From the NCBI GenBank assembly GCA_944389965.1, contig CALXOI010000005.1, positions 1-43,403 of the forward strand: a stretch of DNA of 43,403 bases, read 5' to 3'. Each line of letters starts with the position of its first letter. Positions within the stretch are counted from its first letter, which is position 1. This document shows positions 1-8,751 of the stretch, piece by piece. The notes under the pieces are model-generated. The model had not been told where the DNA came from. It made no database searches and saw only the letters and a program-made list of their open reading frames with translations. Position numbers and translations under genes: made by a program. This DNA comes from an uncultured Treponema sp. GTDB lineage: Bacteria > Spirochaetota > Spirochaetia > Treponematales > Treponemataceae.

Positions 1-759
1 AGGTAGTCGGTAATAGAAAAAGCCTTGTGTACCCTGTAAAATCTGTTCTCTGAATGCTTCTATAGAAAATTTTTTCTGAGGAACGGTCCGCTTTTCCATA
101 AATTCAAAATAATTTACATCTGATTCTGTCAGAATAGACCGGGGGTCTCGGGAACGGACTATGATGTTTCCCTCTGTATCAATAATATTCATATATCCCT
201 GTCCCTGCAGAATGTTAAGCAACGTGTATTCAGTGGCTGTTGCTGGTGTAATAATTCCTAACAACGCACCGGTAACGGATCCGTTCTGTTTTACCGGGAT
301 TCCGTATACGATTCCGGCATCTTGAGTCCCTGGAAGTTTCCGAAGATATGTGATACGTGATTCTCCACTAAAAATTCGGGTTAAATATGGTGCGGTTTCA
401 AGAACCATATGTTGTCCTGAAGCTGTAACAGCTGTGCCTGAAGTATCTATCCATGCAAAATCTGTAAATATCTGATTTGTATCCCGGGAAATAAGGAACA
501 ACAGCATATCTTCCGGTGTGTAAGTACCAGAATAAGCCTGAAGTGCAACAGTGAGATACTGCATCGGTTCCTTCAGCTGGGCATTGACTGCTTCAGCTGC
601 AAGGATAGAAGTATTCATAAGCTTTTCTTTTATCTCTGCTACAGCAAACTTTTTGTTAATTATATAATAGGAGCAGGCGACCAGAACAAAAGCCCCGATT
701 AAAACGCTTAAACAAATGAAGAACAAACGGTGCATTTTTTTTGTTTCAGTTGAAAACAT
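1..759 (-). CDS. Membrane-anchored Cache-type sensor protein, N-terminal part (truncated by window edge)
   Basis: Reading the minus strand from the ATG at 759 gives an uninterrupted frame of 253 codons to the window edge, so the C-terminal output domain is missing. The N-terminus has a short basic stretch (ETKKMHR), then one strong membrane segment at about residues 10-33. The rest looks extracytoplasmic: an amphipathic helix rich in AAEAVNAQL, then a PAS/Cache-like fold with FAWIDTSGTAV, GIVYGIPVKQNGSVTGALLG and YMNIIDTEGNIIVRSRDP. That pattern (D-x-x-G-x-x-V, then G-x-x-x-G) is typical of dCache_1 sensor domains. Such modules usually precede a GGDEF, EAL, histidine kinase or chemoreceptor signalling domain, and nothing here decides which. 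No strong Shine-Dalgarno (SD) precedes 759, and an in-frame ATG at 735 is an alternative start. The gene is divergent from the lacI-type gene. Confidence 0.8.
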   Translation of the reverse strand, partial: MFSTETKKMHRLFFICLSVLIGAFVLVACSYYIINKKFAVAEIKEKLMNTSILAAEAVNAQLKEPMQYLTVALQAYSGTYTPEDMLLFLISRDTNQIFTDFAWIDTSGTAVTASGQHMVLETAPYLTRIFSGESRITYLRKLPGTQDAGIVYGIPVKQNGSVTGALLGIITPATATEYTLLNILQGQGYMNIIDTEGNIIVRSRDPRSILTESDVNYFEFMEKRTVPQKKFSIEAFREQILQGTQGFFYYRLP

Positions 760-845
760 TATATAATTATAACTTCTTATATGGGAGAGTGCAAGTAAAA
801 AATAAAGCAACTTTGAAAAACTTTATTTTGTCAATTTTTATATCT

Positions 846-875
846 ATTGTATTTTTTTAGCTAAAAAAATACAAT
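846..875. promoter_or_regulatory. Perfect 30-bp palindromic operator upstream of the LacI-family gene
   Basis: Positions 846-860 are the exact reverse complement of 861-875, centred on tagcta. The core TTTTAGCTAAAA recurs at 1929-1940 before the epimerase operon. The palindrome lies 31 bases before the regulator start. It overlaps the -10 of a possible lacI promoter (TTGTCA at 828-833, 16-base gap, TATTTT at 850-855), which suggests autorepression. That this is the LacI-type protein's own site is inferred from position and symmetry. Confidence 0.75.
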
Positions 876-906
876 GGAATAGTTTATCATAGTAAAAGGA
901 AATGAA

Positions 907-1917
907 ATGGGGCTGCATAAAAAAATAAGACTGGCGGATATTGCTGAAAAAGCAGGGGTCAGTATTGTTACTGTTTCAAAGGCTCTTGCCGGAAAGGATG
1001 GCGTTGGATCTGCATTGCGGGAAAAAATATGGCAGCTTGCAACAGAGCTAGGATATGAGGTAAAGCAGCCTGCTGTTCATGTGGGAACCGGAACAGTGGG
1101 GGTTTTGATTCCGGAACGTTTTTTAAATGATGCAGGTAGTTTTTATTGGAATGTATATGGCAGGGTTTCTGCTGAATTATTGAAGCAGAATTACAACTGC
1201 GTTATGGAAGTTTTATCTTTGGAATATGAAAAATTATGCCAGTTGCCGGTAATGGTTCAAGATAGAAGAATTTCCGGTATGATTATACTGGGACAGATAC
1301 AAAATGACTATATCCGAGTGCTGTCCGGATGTGGTGTACCGTTTGTGTTTCTTGATTTTTATTATGCTTCCCGGTATTTTCATGTCGACGCTGTTGTTTC
1401 TGATAATTATTACGATATGTTTTTGCTGACAGAGTATGTCATAGAACAGGGGTACCGTAATCTCCGTTTTGTAGGTACGTTCTTTTCTACCAGTTCTATT
1501 CAAGACCGTTTTTTTGGTTTCATGAAAGCAATGACTTTACATAATCTGCCGGTTTCTTTGGAAGATATTATCAATGACCGGGATGAAAACGGGACTTTTA
1601 TTCCTTTACAACTCCCAGATGATCTTCCAGAGGCTTTTATTTGTAATTCTGATGTAACAGCCCGGAGGGTTATCGCAAAGCTTGCAGAAAGAGGCATATC
1701 AGTACCCGGTGATATTGCTGTAACCGGATTTGATAATTATTTATCACCAGAATATTCTATCCCTGATTTAACTACTGTTGCAGTGGATACTAATGCTCTG
1801 GCCCGGGTTGCAGCAGATATTATCGTTAAAAAGATTTCTGGACAATCGTATACTGCAGGAAGGAATTTAATTCCAGGTAAGCTAATTATACGTAATTCAG
1901 TATTAAATAAAAAGTAA
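907..1917 (+). CDS. LacI/GalR-family transcriptional regulator
   Basis: A 336-residue repressor of the usual LacI/GalR length. Residues 7-52 form the DNA-binding headpiece (ADIAEKAGVSIVTVSKAL, then LREKIWQLATELGYEV, the hinge). Residues from about 60 to the end form the periplasmic-binding-protein-like effector domain, with AVTGFDNYLSPEYSIPDLTTV near the C-terminus, the conserved family signature. The SD AAGGA lies 6 bases before the ATG at 907; an ATG at 902 is out of frame. A perfect palindrome precedes the gene and its core is repeated just before the downstream mannobiose operon, so it probably represses itself and the epimerase/phosphorylase genes until a manno-oligosaccharide or derivative is present. 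The effector is inferred, not visible. Confidence 0.9.
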   Translation: MGLHKKIRLADIAEKAGVSIVTVSKALAGKDGVGSALREKIWQLATELGYEVKQPAVHVGTGTVGVLIPERFLNDAGSFYWNVYGRVSAELLKQNYNCVMEVLSLEYEKLCQLPVMVQDRRISGMIILGQIQNDYIRVLSGCGVPFVFLDFYYASRYFHVDAVVSDNYYDMFLLTEYVIEQGYRNLRFVGTFFSTSSIQDRFFGFMKAMTLHNLPVSLEDIINDRDENGTFIPLQLPDDLPEAFICNSDVTARRVIAKLAERGISVPGDIAVTGFDNYLSPEYSIPDLTTVAVDTNALARVAADIIVKKISGQSYTAGRNLIPGKLIIRNSVLNKK

Positions 1918-1928
1918 TTTTAATTAAA

Positions 1929-1940
1929 TTTTAGCTAAAA
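1929..1940. promoter_or_regulatory. Second LacI-type operator core (TTTTAGCTAAAA)
   Basis: This 12-bp perfect palindrome is identical to the centre of the 30-bp palindrome at 846-875. It ends 3 bases before the -35 box of the epimerase promoter, where a bound repressor could block RNA polymerase. The two sites are about 1.07 kb apart and flank the regulator gene, so DNA looping is possible but unproven. Confidence 0.72.
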
Positions 1941-1943
1941 ATA

Positions 1944-1973
1944 TTGACAGTATACAGGAACTGTTGCTATACT
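1944..1973 (+). promoter_or_regulatory. Sigma-70-type promoter of the epimerase/phosphorylase operon
   Basis: TTGACA at 1944-1949 and TATACT at 1968-1973 are separated by 18 bases. The start would fall near 1980, about 24 bases before the ATG at 2004. The operator core sits directly upstream. Confidence 0.7.
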
Positions 1974-2003
1974 TATTTTATCAGGTACAGAAAGGGGGAT
2001 AAA

Positions 2004-3266
2004 ATGAGTATAGTTCCTCAAAGATGTAAATTTTCGTTTTCTCCAGATAGTTTTGAATCCCATGCACAAAAGATTATCCTGCCGTATTGGGAGCGGTTCA
2101 GTCGGGATGTTGCAACCGGTGGTTTTTACGGTAGAATAGACGGATACAATGTTCAAGATTCGACGGAATCCCGTTCCATCGTTATGACAGCGCGTTTTTT
2201 ATGGGCGTACAGTGCATCCGCCCGTTTTTTTCATAATCCCGCATATTTGGATTTAGCAGAATATGCTTATAAAGCTATATGCCGGGATTTTATTGATATG
2301 GAGTGCGGAGGGGTTTATTGGTCTGTAAAACCAGACGGTACTGCTGATGTAACAAAGAAGCAGATTTATGGAGAAGCATTTGCGATATATGGATTGTCTG
2401 AATATGCTGCTGCTGTACAGGAATTATTATCTGATACAGACACGGCCCGGCAAGCAATGATGTATGCAGTCTCATTGTATAATCTGTTGGAACAGTTTGC
2501 CTATGAACCAGAGTTTGGCGGATATATAGAAGCCCGGGCTCGGAATTGGAGCGAAACCGTTGATTTAAAACTTTCCCCTAAAGATATTGACTGCTGTAAA
2601 TCCATGAATACAAATCTTCATGTAATGGAAGCATTTACAAATTTGTACCGGACTGCAGCTGTTGTGATACCGGAAAAAACAGAATTCCGGCGGAATGTCT
2701 GTGTATCATTGAAAGCACTTATTCAAACAACTGTTTGCCATATTTTCAATCATGAGACTCATCATTTAATGCTTTATTTTGATAAAGAATGGAATTCAAT
2801 GAAACAGATTGTTTCTTATGGACATGATATTGAGGCCAGCTGGTTGTTACAGGAAGCTGCTGAAATAATAGGTGATAATGGTGTGATATCAGAAGTCCGT
2901 GAGACAGTACTTAATTTGGCGGCAACTTCTTTGGATGAAGGTTTTGATTCTGTAAACGGCGGGTTATATAACGAAATCGAAAACGATGTGCGTGATGAAA
3001 CCCGTATTTGGTGGAATCAGGCAGAAGCTCTTACCGGATTTTATAATGCTTGGCAGATGACCGGTGATATTTCCTATTATTCCGCTGCTGAAAAAACTTG
3101 GGATTGGATTTGTACAAAGCAGGTTGACTATTCAGGCGGGGAATGGTATCAGGCAGTACGTCCTGACGGCAGCCCGGTACTTACGGAAGATAAAGGCGGA
3201 AACTGGAAAACAGCATATCACAATGTCCGGGCATGCCTGGAGCTTGCCCGGCGGATTCCGCGGTGA
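2004..3266 (+). CDS. Cellobiose 2-epimerase / mannobiose 2-epimerase (AGE superfamily)
   Basis: A 420-residue protein of the N-acylglucosamine 2-epimerase superfamily, closest in motifs to cellobiose 2-epimerase, which inverts C2 at the reducing end of beta-1,4-disaccharides (mannobiose to mannosylglucose). The three histidines expected at the (alpha/alpha)6-barrel active site are visible: His206 ([15 protein letters not shown]), His274 ([11 protein letters not shown]) and His406 ([10 protein letters not shown]). The helix [17 protein letters not shown] is also typical. The start at 2004 is chosen because the SD AAAGGGGG lies 5 bases upstream; an in-frame upstream extension would run through the promoter. 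There is no signal peptide, so it is cytoplasmic. The GH130 phosphorylase follows directly, which favours mannobiose over cellobiose as the physiological substrate. Confidence 0.9.
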   Translation: MSIVPQRCKFSFSPDSFESHAQKIILPYWERFSRDVATGGFYGRIDGYNVQDSTESRSIVMTARFLWAYSASARFFHNPAYLDLAEYAYKAICRDFIDMECGGVYWSVKPDGTADVTKKQIYGEAFAIYGLSEYAAAVQELLSDTDTARQAMMYAVSLYNLLEQFAYEPEFGGYIEARARNWSETVDLKLSPKDIDCCKSMNTNLHVMEAFTNLYRTAAVVIPEKTEFRRNVCVSLKALIQTTVCHIFNHETHHLMLYFDKEWNSMKQIVSYGHDIEASWLLQEAAEIIGDNGVISEVRETVLNLAATSLDEGFDSVNGGLYNEIENDVRDETRIWWNQAEALTGFYNAWQMTGDISYYSAAEKTWDWICTKQVDYSGGEWYQAVRPDGSPVLTEDKGGNWKTAYHNVRACLELARRIPR

Positions 3267-3316
3267 CTATGGGATGTGATACAAAACGGTACGCAGTAGA
3301 GGACAAGAGGTTTAGT

Positions 3317-4516
3317 ATGATGATGGAAAATTTTGAAGACAGACGAGATTTGTTGGCAGCAGATTACCGGGCATTGATTACCCGCCCGAATCATCCGGTT
3401 TATCCGGGGAACGGCATTTATGTCCGGTACAAAAATCCGGTGGTAACGGCAGACCATATCCCGCTGGAATGGCGGTACGATTTTAATAAAGCTACAAACC
3501 CGTATTTGATGGAACGCATGGGGGTAAACGCCGCTTTTAACGCGGGAGCAATCAAATTGAATGGAAAATATTGCCTGGTAGTGCGGGTTGAAGGTGTTGA
3601 CAGAAAAAGTTTTTTTGCTGTAGCAGAAAGTTCTAATGGAACTGATAATTTCACTTTTACCGGTATGCCAATTTTATTACCTCAAACGGAAAAACCTGAT
3701 GTAAATGTATATGATATGCGGTTGACCCGGCATGAAGACGGCTGGATTTATGGAATTTTTTGTACTGAACGGAAAGATTCCACTGCCCCTGAAAGTGATA
3801 CATCAAGTGCAACTGCCGCCGCCGGTATCGTCAGAACGAAAGATTTAGTCACGTGGGAACGGCTGCCTGATTTAAAAACCGTTTCCCAGCAGCGGAATGT
3901 TGTGCTGCATCCGGAATTTGTGCAGGGTAAGTATCTGCTCTATACCCGGCCGCAAGACGGGTTTATTGATACCGGTTCCGGCGGCGGCATTTGCTGCGGA
4001 TTTACTACTTCTATGGAAAATGCTGTTGTTGAAAACGAAAAAATTATCGATGAAAAAATTTACCATACAATAAAAGAAGTCAAAAACGGTGCCGGTGTGG
4101 TACCGGTAAAAACTCCCAAAGGCTGGCTTCATATTGCTCATGGGGTAAGAAATACTGCTGCCGGGCTCAGGTATGTTATCTATGCGTTTATGACTTCGCT
4201 GGATGACCCTTCCCGGGTTATTGCATCCCCGGGAGGGTATCTGATAGCTCCCCAAAAAAAGGAGCGGATAGGTGACGTTTCCAATGTCGTGTTCATTAAT
4301 GGTGCTATTGCCGATGATGACGGCAGGTTGCTTATGTATTATGCCTCATCAGATACCCGGCTCCATGTTGCAGAAACAACTATAGACCGGATGGTCGACT
4401 ACTGCATGAATACCCCGCAGGATACATTCACTTCCCGGGGATCTGTGGAACAGCGGATTTCACTGATAGAAAGAAACCGGATGGTAATAAACCCACCGGC
4501 AGACTCTTGCCGGTAG
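3317..4516 (+). CDS. GH130 4-O-beta-D-mannosyl-D-glucose phosphorylase
   Basis: A 399-residue glycoside hydrolase family 130 enzyme that phosphorolyses beta-1,4-mannosylglucose to mannose 1-phosphate and glucose. The five-bladed propeller signatures are clear: [38 protein letters not shown] and [17 protein letters not shown], where Asp133 is the expected general acid. The [22 protein letters not shown] region and the [12 protein letters not shown] phosphate-site stretch also fit subfamily 1. The start at 3317 follows the SD ACAAGAGG by 6 bases; ATGs at 3320 and 3323 are further options. The gene lies 50 bases after the epimerase gene, presumably in one transcript. Together they convert imported mannobiose to glycolytic intermediates. 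No dedicated transporter or beta-mannanase lies next to them. Confidence 0.9.
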   Translation: MMMENFEDRRDLLAADYRALITRPNHPVYPGNGIYVRYKNPVVTADHIPLEWRYDFNKATNPYLMERMGVNAAFNAGAIKLNGKYCLVVRVEGVDRKSFFAVAESSNGTDNFTFTGMPILLPQTEKPDVNVYDMRLTRHEDGWIYGIFCTERKDSTAPESDTSSATAAAGIVRTKDLVTWERLPDLKTVSQQRNVVLHPEFVQGKYLLYTRPQDGFIDTGSGGGICCGFTTSMENAVVENEKIIDEKIYHTIKEVKNGAGVVPVKTPKGWLHIAHGVRNTAAGLRYVIYAFMTSLDDPSRVIASPGGYLIAPQKKERIGDVSNVVFINGAIADDDGRLLMYYASSDTRLHVAETTIDRMVDYCMNTPQDTFTSRGSVEQRISLIERNRMVINPPADSCR

Positions 4517-4533
4517 TACCTGTCAGTTTACAG

Positions 4534-4556
4534 AACCGGATCAGCGTGATCCGGTT
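4534..4556. terminator. Hairpin between convergent operons, probable bidirectional terminator
   Basis: AACCGGATCA at 4534-4543 pairs perfectly with TGATCCGGTT at 4547-4556 across a GCG loop. It lies between the end of the phosphorylase gene and the convergent DUF308 gene. Only a short T run follows on either strand. Confidence 0.7.
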
Positions 4557-4569
4557 TCCGGATAAATAT

Positions 4570-5124
4570 TTATTCGTCGTCAGAAACAGATGTAGGATAT
4601 ACGATATAATTCCGGTTTTTCCATTCCCAGACAATAATACCGATTCCGGTGACAATCAGTACACCTCCGCAAATTTGAATCAAAATCTGCCCTAACTGTA
4701 CCGGTATAATAAACAGTATTACCGCTAAAATAATGGAACCGATTATTTCCCCGTAATAGGGTTTTACTTCAACTCCGGCGGATTTTAATTTTATGGTTGC
4801 ATATATTTCCAAACCGGAAGATACAAGCAGATAACCGGCCAGAACGTAGAGCATGATTGTCCATAATGTTGCTACGATGACCAACGGTAAAATAATAACG
4901 GTCAATCCGATTGCAATACTGATGATGCCCCGGAACAAAACAGCTTTCCGGTATAATTCATCGTCGATGATAGTTCTCACATAAATTATATTGAAAAAAC
5001 CGTTTACAATTGCTGCAGTTCCCAATAATATGACTACAACTTTCAGCCATGCTTCCGGTGCAAATACCATCAGCAGTCCTACAATGGCTGTCAACAGCCC
5101 AATTCCTAAATATGTTTTCCTCAT
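4570..5124 (-). CDS. DUF308 / HdeD-family integral membrane protein
   Basis: A 184-residue, very hydrophobic protein with about six membrane segments as three helical pairs, the layout of the HdeD/DUF308 family. Segments include LGIGLLTAIVGLLMVF, VVVILLGTAAIVNGFF, GIISIAIGLTVIILPLVIV and IIGSIILAVILFIIPV. HdeD is an inner-membrane protein linked to acid resistance in Escherichia coli; the function in spirochetes is unknown. The start at 5124 (MRKTYLG) is chosen because GGAG lies 6 bases before it, whereas the upstream ATG at 5136 has no SD. The gene follows trxA by about 41 bases and is probably co-transcribed with it. The C-terminus is a short charged cytoplasmic tail ending SDDE. Confidence 0.82.
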   Translation of the reverse strand: MRKTYLGIGLLTAIVGLLMVFAPEAWLKVVVILLGTAAIVNGFFNIIYVRTIIDDELYRKAVLFRGIISIAIGLTVIILPLVIVATLWTIMLYVLAGYLLVSSGLEIYATIKLKSAGVEVKPYYGEIIGSIILAVILFIIPVQLGQILIQICGGVLIVTGIGIIVWEWKNRNYIVYPTSVSDDE

Positions 5125-5165
5125 GTTTGTCTCCATATATATATTATATACAAAAAAGTCCTGAA

Positions 5166-5477
5166 CTACAAATCAATCAGTCTTATTAAATCTGATTTGC
5201 TTCTGCCACCGGCTTCCCGGGCTGTAATGGTGCCGTTTTTAATTACGATGAATGTGGGAATATTGGTAATATTGAATTTATCAGCAATCTGTGTTTCCAA
5301 ATCAACATCAATTTTGTAAACGGTTACACTGTCTTTTAATTCTTCTGCCAGCTGATCCACCACGGGGGTCATAAGTCTGCACGGACCACACCATGCTGCA
5401 AAAAAGTCGATTAGGACAGGTTTTTCAGATTCAAAAATTGTATTTAGGAACAATTGCCGGGTATCAGTGTGTGTCAT
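5166..5477 (-). CDS. trxA: Thioredoxin
   Basis: A 103-residue classical thioredoxin. The redox motif WCGPC is at residues 29-33 within LIDFFAAWCGPCRLMTPVVD. The cis-proline loop NITNIPTFIV and the glycine-rich end (TAREAGGRSKSDLIRLI) are in their usual places. The start at 5477 follows a perfect AGGAGG by 5 bases; an upstream in-frame extension has no such site. It is cytoplasmic, a general protein disulfide reductant recycled by thioredoxin reductase, which is not in this window. The gene leads the short operon that includes the DUF308 protein and is divergent from the acyl-CoA synthetase gene. Confidence 0.93.
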   Translation of the reverse strand: MTHTDTRQLFLNTIFESEKPVLIDFFAAWCGPCRLMTPVVDQLAEELKDSVTVYKIDVDLETQIADKFNITNIPTFIVIKNGTITAREAGGRSKSDLIRLIDL

Positions 5478-5554
5478 TCCAGCCTCCTGTATATTGCTAT
5501 ATCGTAAATACCCGAGCATTTATTTTGTTACATAAACTGTTTATTATGACGTAA

Positions 5555-5583
5555 TTGACAAAAATGTCATTTCAGCATAATAT
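5555..5583 (+). promoter_or_regulatory. Promoter of the acyl-CoA synthetase gene with an embedded palindrome
   Basis: TTGACA (5555-5560) and TAATAT (5578-5583) are separated by 17 bases. Inside it, TGACAAAAATGTCA at 5556-5569 is a perfect 5-4-5 inverted repeat overlapping the -35 box and spacer, a likely repressor site. The start would be near 5590, giving a leader of about 75 bases. Confidence 0.68.
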
Positions 5584-5664
5584 TTCTATATTCATGCAAC
5601 ATTTTTTTGCTGTCCAGTGTCTAATAAAAACGTGATACAATACGCAAAAAAGAGGTTTTAGATA

Positions 5665-7350
5665 ATGCTTTTAGATAAATTTGTAAACGGAAATAAGACG
5701 TATACTTCATATGAGGATTTGAAAAACCAGTTTTCTATTTTAATTCCTGAGTCATTTAATTTTGCTTATGATGTTGCAGATGAATATGCCCGGACAGAAC
5801 CTTCCCGGAAGGCTTTGGTGTGGTGTGACGATGCCGGGGATGAACGGATTTTTACCTTTCAGGATTTAAAAACAGCCTCAGATAAAACCGCAAATTTTCT
5901 GGTGAATCACGGAATAAAAAAAGGTGATGCGGTAATGTTGATTTTACGCCGCCGGTATGAATTCTGGTTTTTCTTGTTGGCGTTACACAAAATCGGGGCA
6001 ATTGCTGTTCCGGCAACCCATATGCTGTTGAAAAGTGATCTTGAATACCGTAACAATGCGGCCGGAATAAAAATGATTGTAGCTCTGGATGAACCGGATT
6101 CGCAGGAACAGGTTGAACAGTCATTGGCTGCATCGCCGACAGTACAGCAGCTGGTGACGGTGGGACCGGAGCGCACCGGCTGGATTAATTTCCATGAGGA
6201 ATATGACAGCCTGTCTGCGGATTTTCTGCGTCCTTCCGGTGATTCCGCTGCCGGTAACCATGACATAATGCTGCTGTATTTTACTTCCGGAACATCCGGG
6301 TACCCAAAAATGGTACAACATGATTTTACGTATCCTCTGGGACATATCGTGACCGCAAAATATTGGCAGAATGTGGTGGATGGAGGGCTCCATCTGACTG
6401 TAGCAGAAACCGGCTGGGCAAAGGCTGTATGGGGTAAAATTTACGGTCAATGGCTTGCCGGAAGTGCAGTGTTTGCCTATGATATGCTGTCATTTGTTCC
6501 AGGCAAATTGCTGGAAAAAATGGCTCAGTATAAAGTTACTACGTTTTGTGCCCCGCCTACAGTATACCGGTATCTGATTAAACATGATTTATCAAAATAT
6601 GATTTATCCAGTCTTGTATATTGTACCACTGCCGGTGAAGCATTGAATGCAGAAGTGTACAACCGGTTCTATGAACAGACCGGATTGAAGATGAAAGAAG
6701 GATATGGACAGACAGAATTAACACTGACAATCGGTAATTTTGCTGGTATGGAGCCAAAGCCCGGTTCTATGGGGAAACCGGCACCTGGCTACCGGATTGA
6801 CATTGTTAATGGTAACGGTGAATCCTGTAAAGCCGGTGAAACCGGTGAAATTGTAATTCGCCTTGATCAGGGGCATCCGTTCGGAATGTTTGCTGGGTAT
6901 TATCATGATGACGAGCTCACTGCAGCTGCATTTGCAGGTGATTTGTACCATACGGGTGATACTGCCTATTATGACGAAGACGGATATTTCTGGTTCGTCG
7001 GCAGGATAGATGATATGATAAAAAGTGCCGGTTACCGTATCAGTCCCTTTGAAGTGGAAAGTACCTTGCTTCAGCATCCTGCTGTATTAGAATGTGCCGT
7101 AACCGGTGTGTCTGATGCCAAACGTAATCAGATTGTAAAAGCAACTATTGTATTGGCTTCCGGTTATGAGCCGAGCCAGAAGCTGGCACAGGAAATCCAA
7201 GATTATGCCAAGCATGTTACTGCTGCATATAAATATCCGCGGCTGATAGAATTTGTTCCGGAATTACCCAAAACAATCAGCGGAAAAATCCGCCGGGTGG
7301 AAATACGGGAAAAAGATAATGGAAGCAGTACGGTAAGCACTGTGGAATGA
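5665..7350 (+). CDS. AMP-forming acyl-CoA synthetase (medium-chain/acetyl-CoA synthetase-like)
   Basis: A 561-residue member of the ANL adenylating superfamily, which activates a carboxylate to acyl-AMP and then acyl-CoA. Motifs in order are TSGTSGYPK (residues 207-215, AMP-binding loop), [16 protein letters not shown] (adenine and Mg site), [32 protein letters not shown] (hinge and C-terminal domain) and [10 protein letters not shown], with Lys541 the expected adenylation lysine. The layout resembles medium-chain ACSM-type synthetases, and the acyl substrate cannot be read from sequence. AGAGG lies about 10 bases before the ATG. Its position just ahead of fabF and fabV suggests feeding exogenous fatty acids into lipid metabolism, or short-chain acid use. 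It is cytoplasmic. Confidence 0.87.
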   Translation: MLLDKFVNGNKTYTSYEDLKNQFSILIPESFNFAYDVADEYARTEPSRKALVWCDDAGDERIFTFQDLKTASDKTANFLVNHGIKKGDAVMLILRRRYEFWFFLLALHKIGAIAVPATHMLLKSDLEYRNNAAGIKMIVALDEPDSQEQVEQSLAASPTVQQLVTVGPERTGWINFHEEYDSLSADFLRPSGDSAAGNHDIMLLYFTSGTSGYPKMVQHDFTYPLGHIVTAKYWQNVVDGGLHLTVAETGWAKAVWGKIYGQWLAGSAVFAYDMLSFVPGKLLEKMAQYKVTTFCAPPTVYRYLIKHDLSKYDLSSLVYCTTAGEALNAEVYNRFYEQTGLKMKEGYGQTELTLTIGNFAGMEPKPGSMGKPAPGYRIDIVNGNGESCKAGETGEIVIRLDQGHPFGMFAGYYHDDELTAAAFAGDLYHTGDTAYYDEDGYFWFVGRIDDMIKSAGYRISPFEVESTLLQHPAVLECAVTGVSDAKRNQIVKATIVLASGYEPSQKLAQEIQDYAKHVTAAYKYPRLIEFVPELPKTISGKIRRVEIREKDNGSSTVSTVE

Positions 7351-7474
7351 AATAAATATATTGGACAGTCTGTATTGTAGCGGACAGTATTGGCAGGGTC
7401 CGTTACAACAGTTGTTCTGCTGCGAAACTGGTACCGCTGCTATGCTAGGGTATTCAGTTGGCAAAGGAGTCCCT

Positions 7475-8731
7475 ATGACAAAGAGAAGAATTGTGGTAAC
7501 GGGTATGGGTGCCGTTACACCGGTTGGAAACACCGTTGCTGATACATGGAAAGCAATCCGTGCCGGTGAATGCGGTATTGATAAGATAACTTTGTTTGAT
7601 ACAACTGACTATGCAGTAAAAATTGCGGCGGAAGTTAAGAATTTCAATCCGGCGGATTATGGCATTGACCGTAAGGAAGCCCGGAAAATGTGCCGCTTTA
7701 CACAATTTGCCGCTGCCGCTGCATCCCAGGCATTGGCAGATGCTGGATATACTAAAGAAACAATTGCCGCAGAAAAATCCGGTATTCTGTTAGGAAACGG
7801 TATCGGTGGCTTTGAAACCATGGAAGCCGGCTACAAGAAGTATTTTGAAGCCGGCAATACCCGTATTCCGCCGCTGTCGGTACCGATGTTTATTACCAAT
7901 GAAGGTGCCGCAAATGTAAGTATGCTGTTTGGAATCAACGGACCGTCATGGACGTTGGCAACAGCATGTGCCTCTGGTACGGATGCATTGGGTGCAGCTT
8001 TGGATTTAGTTCGATCAGGGCGAGTTGATGTGTGTCTGGCGGGTGGTACCGAGGCGGCTATTACCGGATTTGGTATCGGGTGTTTTACGGTATTGCAAAC
8101 GCTGGCAACATCTTTTAACGATGACCCGAAAAAAGCCAGCCGCCCCTTTGATACAAAACGTGAAGGCTTTACGATGGGAGAAGGTGCCGGCATTCTGATT
8201 TTGGAAGAACTGGAACATGCGCAAAAACGCGGCGCAAAAATTTATGCGGAATTTGCAGGATACGGTGCTTCCAGCGACGCATATCACATCACCAGTCCCC
8301 GGCCTGATGGAACCGGTGGTGCTCTTGCGATTACCCGGGCTCTGGAAGATGCAGGTGTAACTCTGGAATCAGTGGATTATTATAATGCCCACGGTACATC
8401 GACGCCCATAAACGATCCGGCGGAAACACAGATGGTAAAACTGGCATTTGGAGACCATGCATACAAGATGAAAGTTTCTTCCACTAAAAGTATGACAGGA
8501 CACTGTGTGGGTGCTGCCGGTGCAATTGAAGCTATCATCAGCATCAAGGCAATGAACGAAGGGTTCTATCCGCCGACAATCAATCTGGAAAATCCGGATT
8601 TGGAGCACGGATGCGATTTGGACTACGTTCCGAACGTCGGTGTTGAAGGGGAAATCAACTGCATTGCCTCCGCATCTTTGGGATTCGGCGGACATAACGG
8701 CTGTATTATAATGAAGAAATATAAAGAGTAA
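7475..8731 (+). CDS. fabF: 3-oxoacyl-[acyl-carrier-protein] synthase II
   Basis: A 418-residue KAS II, normal for the family. It condenses malonyl-ACP with acyl-ACP in fatty-acid elongation. The catalytic triad is complete: Cys165 (TACASGTDALGAA), His306 (NAHGTSTPINDPAE) and His343 (TGHCVGAAGAIEA), with the supporting Lys338 in STKSMTGH. The GFGGHNG stretch closes the C-terminus. The start at 7475 is fixed by AAAGGAG 6 bases upstream and by the family N-terminus KRRIVVTGMGAVTPVG. It follows the acyl-CoA synthetase gene after a 124-base gap without a terminator and precedes fabV by 20 bases, so fabF and fabV are almost certainly co-transcribed. Confidence 0.96.
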   Translation: MTKRRIVVTGMGAVTPVGNTVADTWKAIRAGECGIDKITLFDTTDYAVKIAAEVKNFNPADYGIDRKEARKMCRFTQFAAAAASQALADAGYTKETIAAEKSGILLGNGIGGFETMEAGYKKYFEAGNTRIPPLSVPMFITNEGAANVSMLFGINGPSWTLATACASGTDALGAALDLVRSGRVDVCLAGGTEAAITGFGIGCFTVLQTLATSFNDDPKKASRPFDTKREGFTMGEGAGILILEELEHAQKRGAKIYAEFAGYGASSDAYHITSPRPDGTGGALAITRALEDAGVTLESVDYYNAHGTSTPINDPAETQMVKLAFGDHAYKMKVSSTKSMTGHCVGAAGAIEAIISIKAMNEGFYPPTINLENPDLEHGCDLDYVPNVGVEGEINCIASASLGFGGHNGCIIMKKYKE

Positions 8732-8751
8732 ATAAAATTAGAGGTGACAAC

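Noticed and set aside
1944-2003. In-frame N-terminal extension of the epimerase starting with TTG at 1944
   Set aside because: It would begin on the -35 box of the operon promoter and has no SD, while the ATG at 2004 has a strong SD.
4534-4556. Binding site for a regulator of the DUF308/trxA operon
   Set aside because: The hairpin sits between the 3' ends of convergent genes, so a terminator is the simpler reading.
7361-7474. In-frame upstream extension of fabF
   Set aside because: It does not match the conserved KAS II N-terminus and lacks an SD; AAAGGAG fixes the start at 7475.
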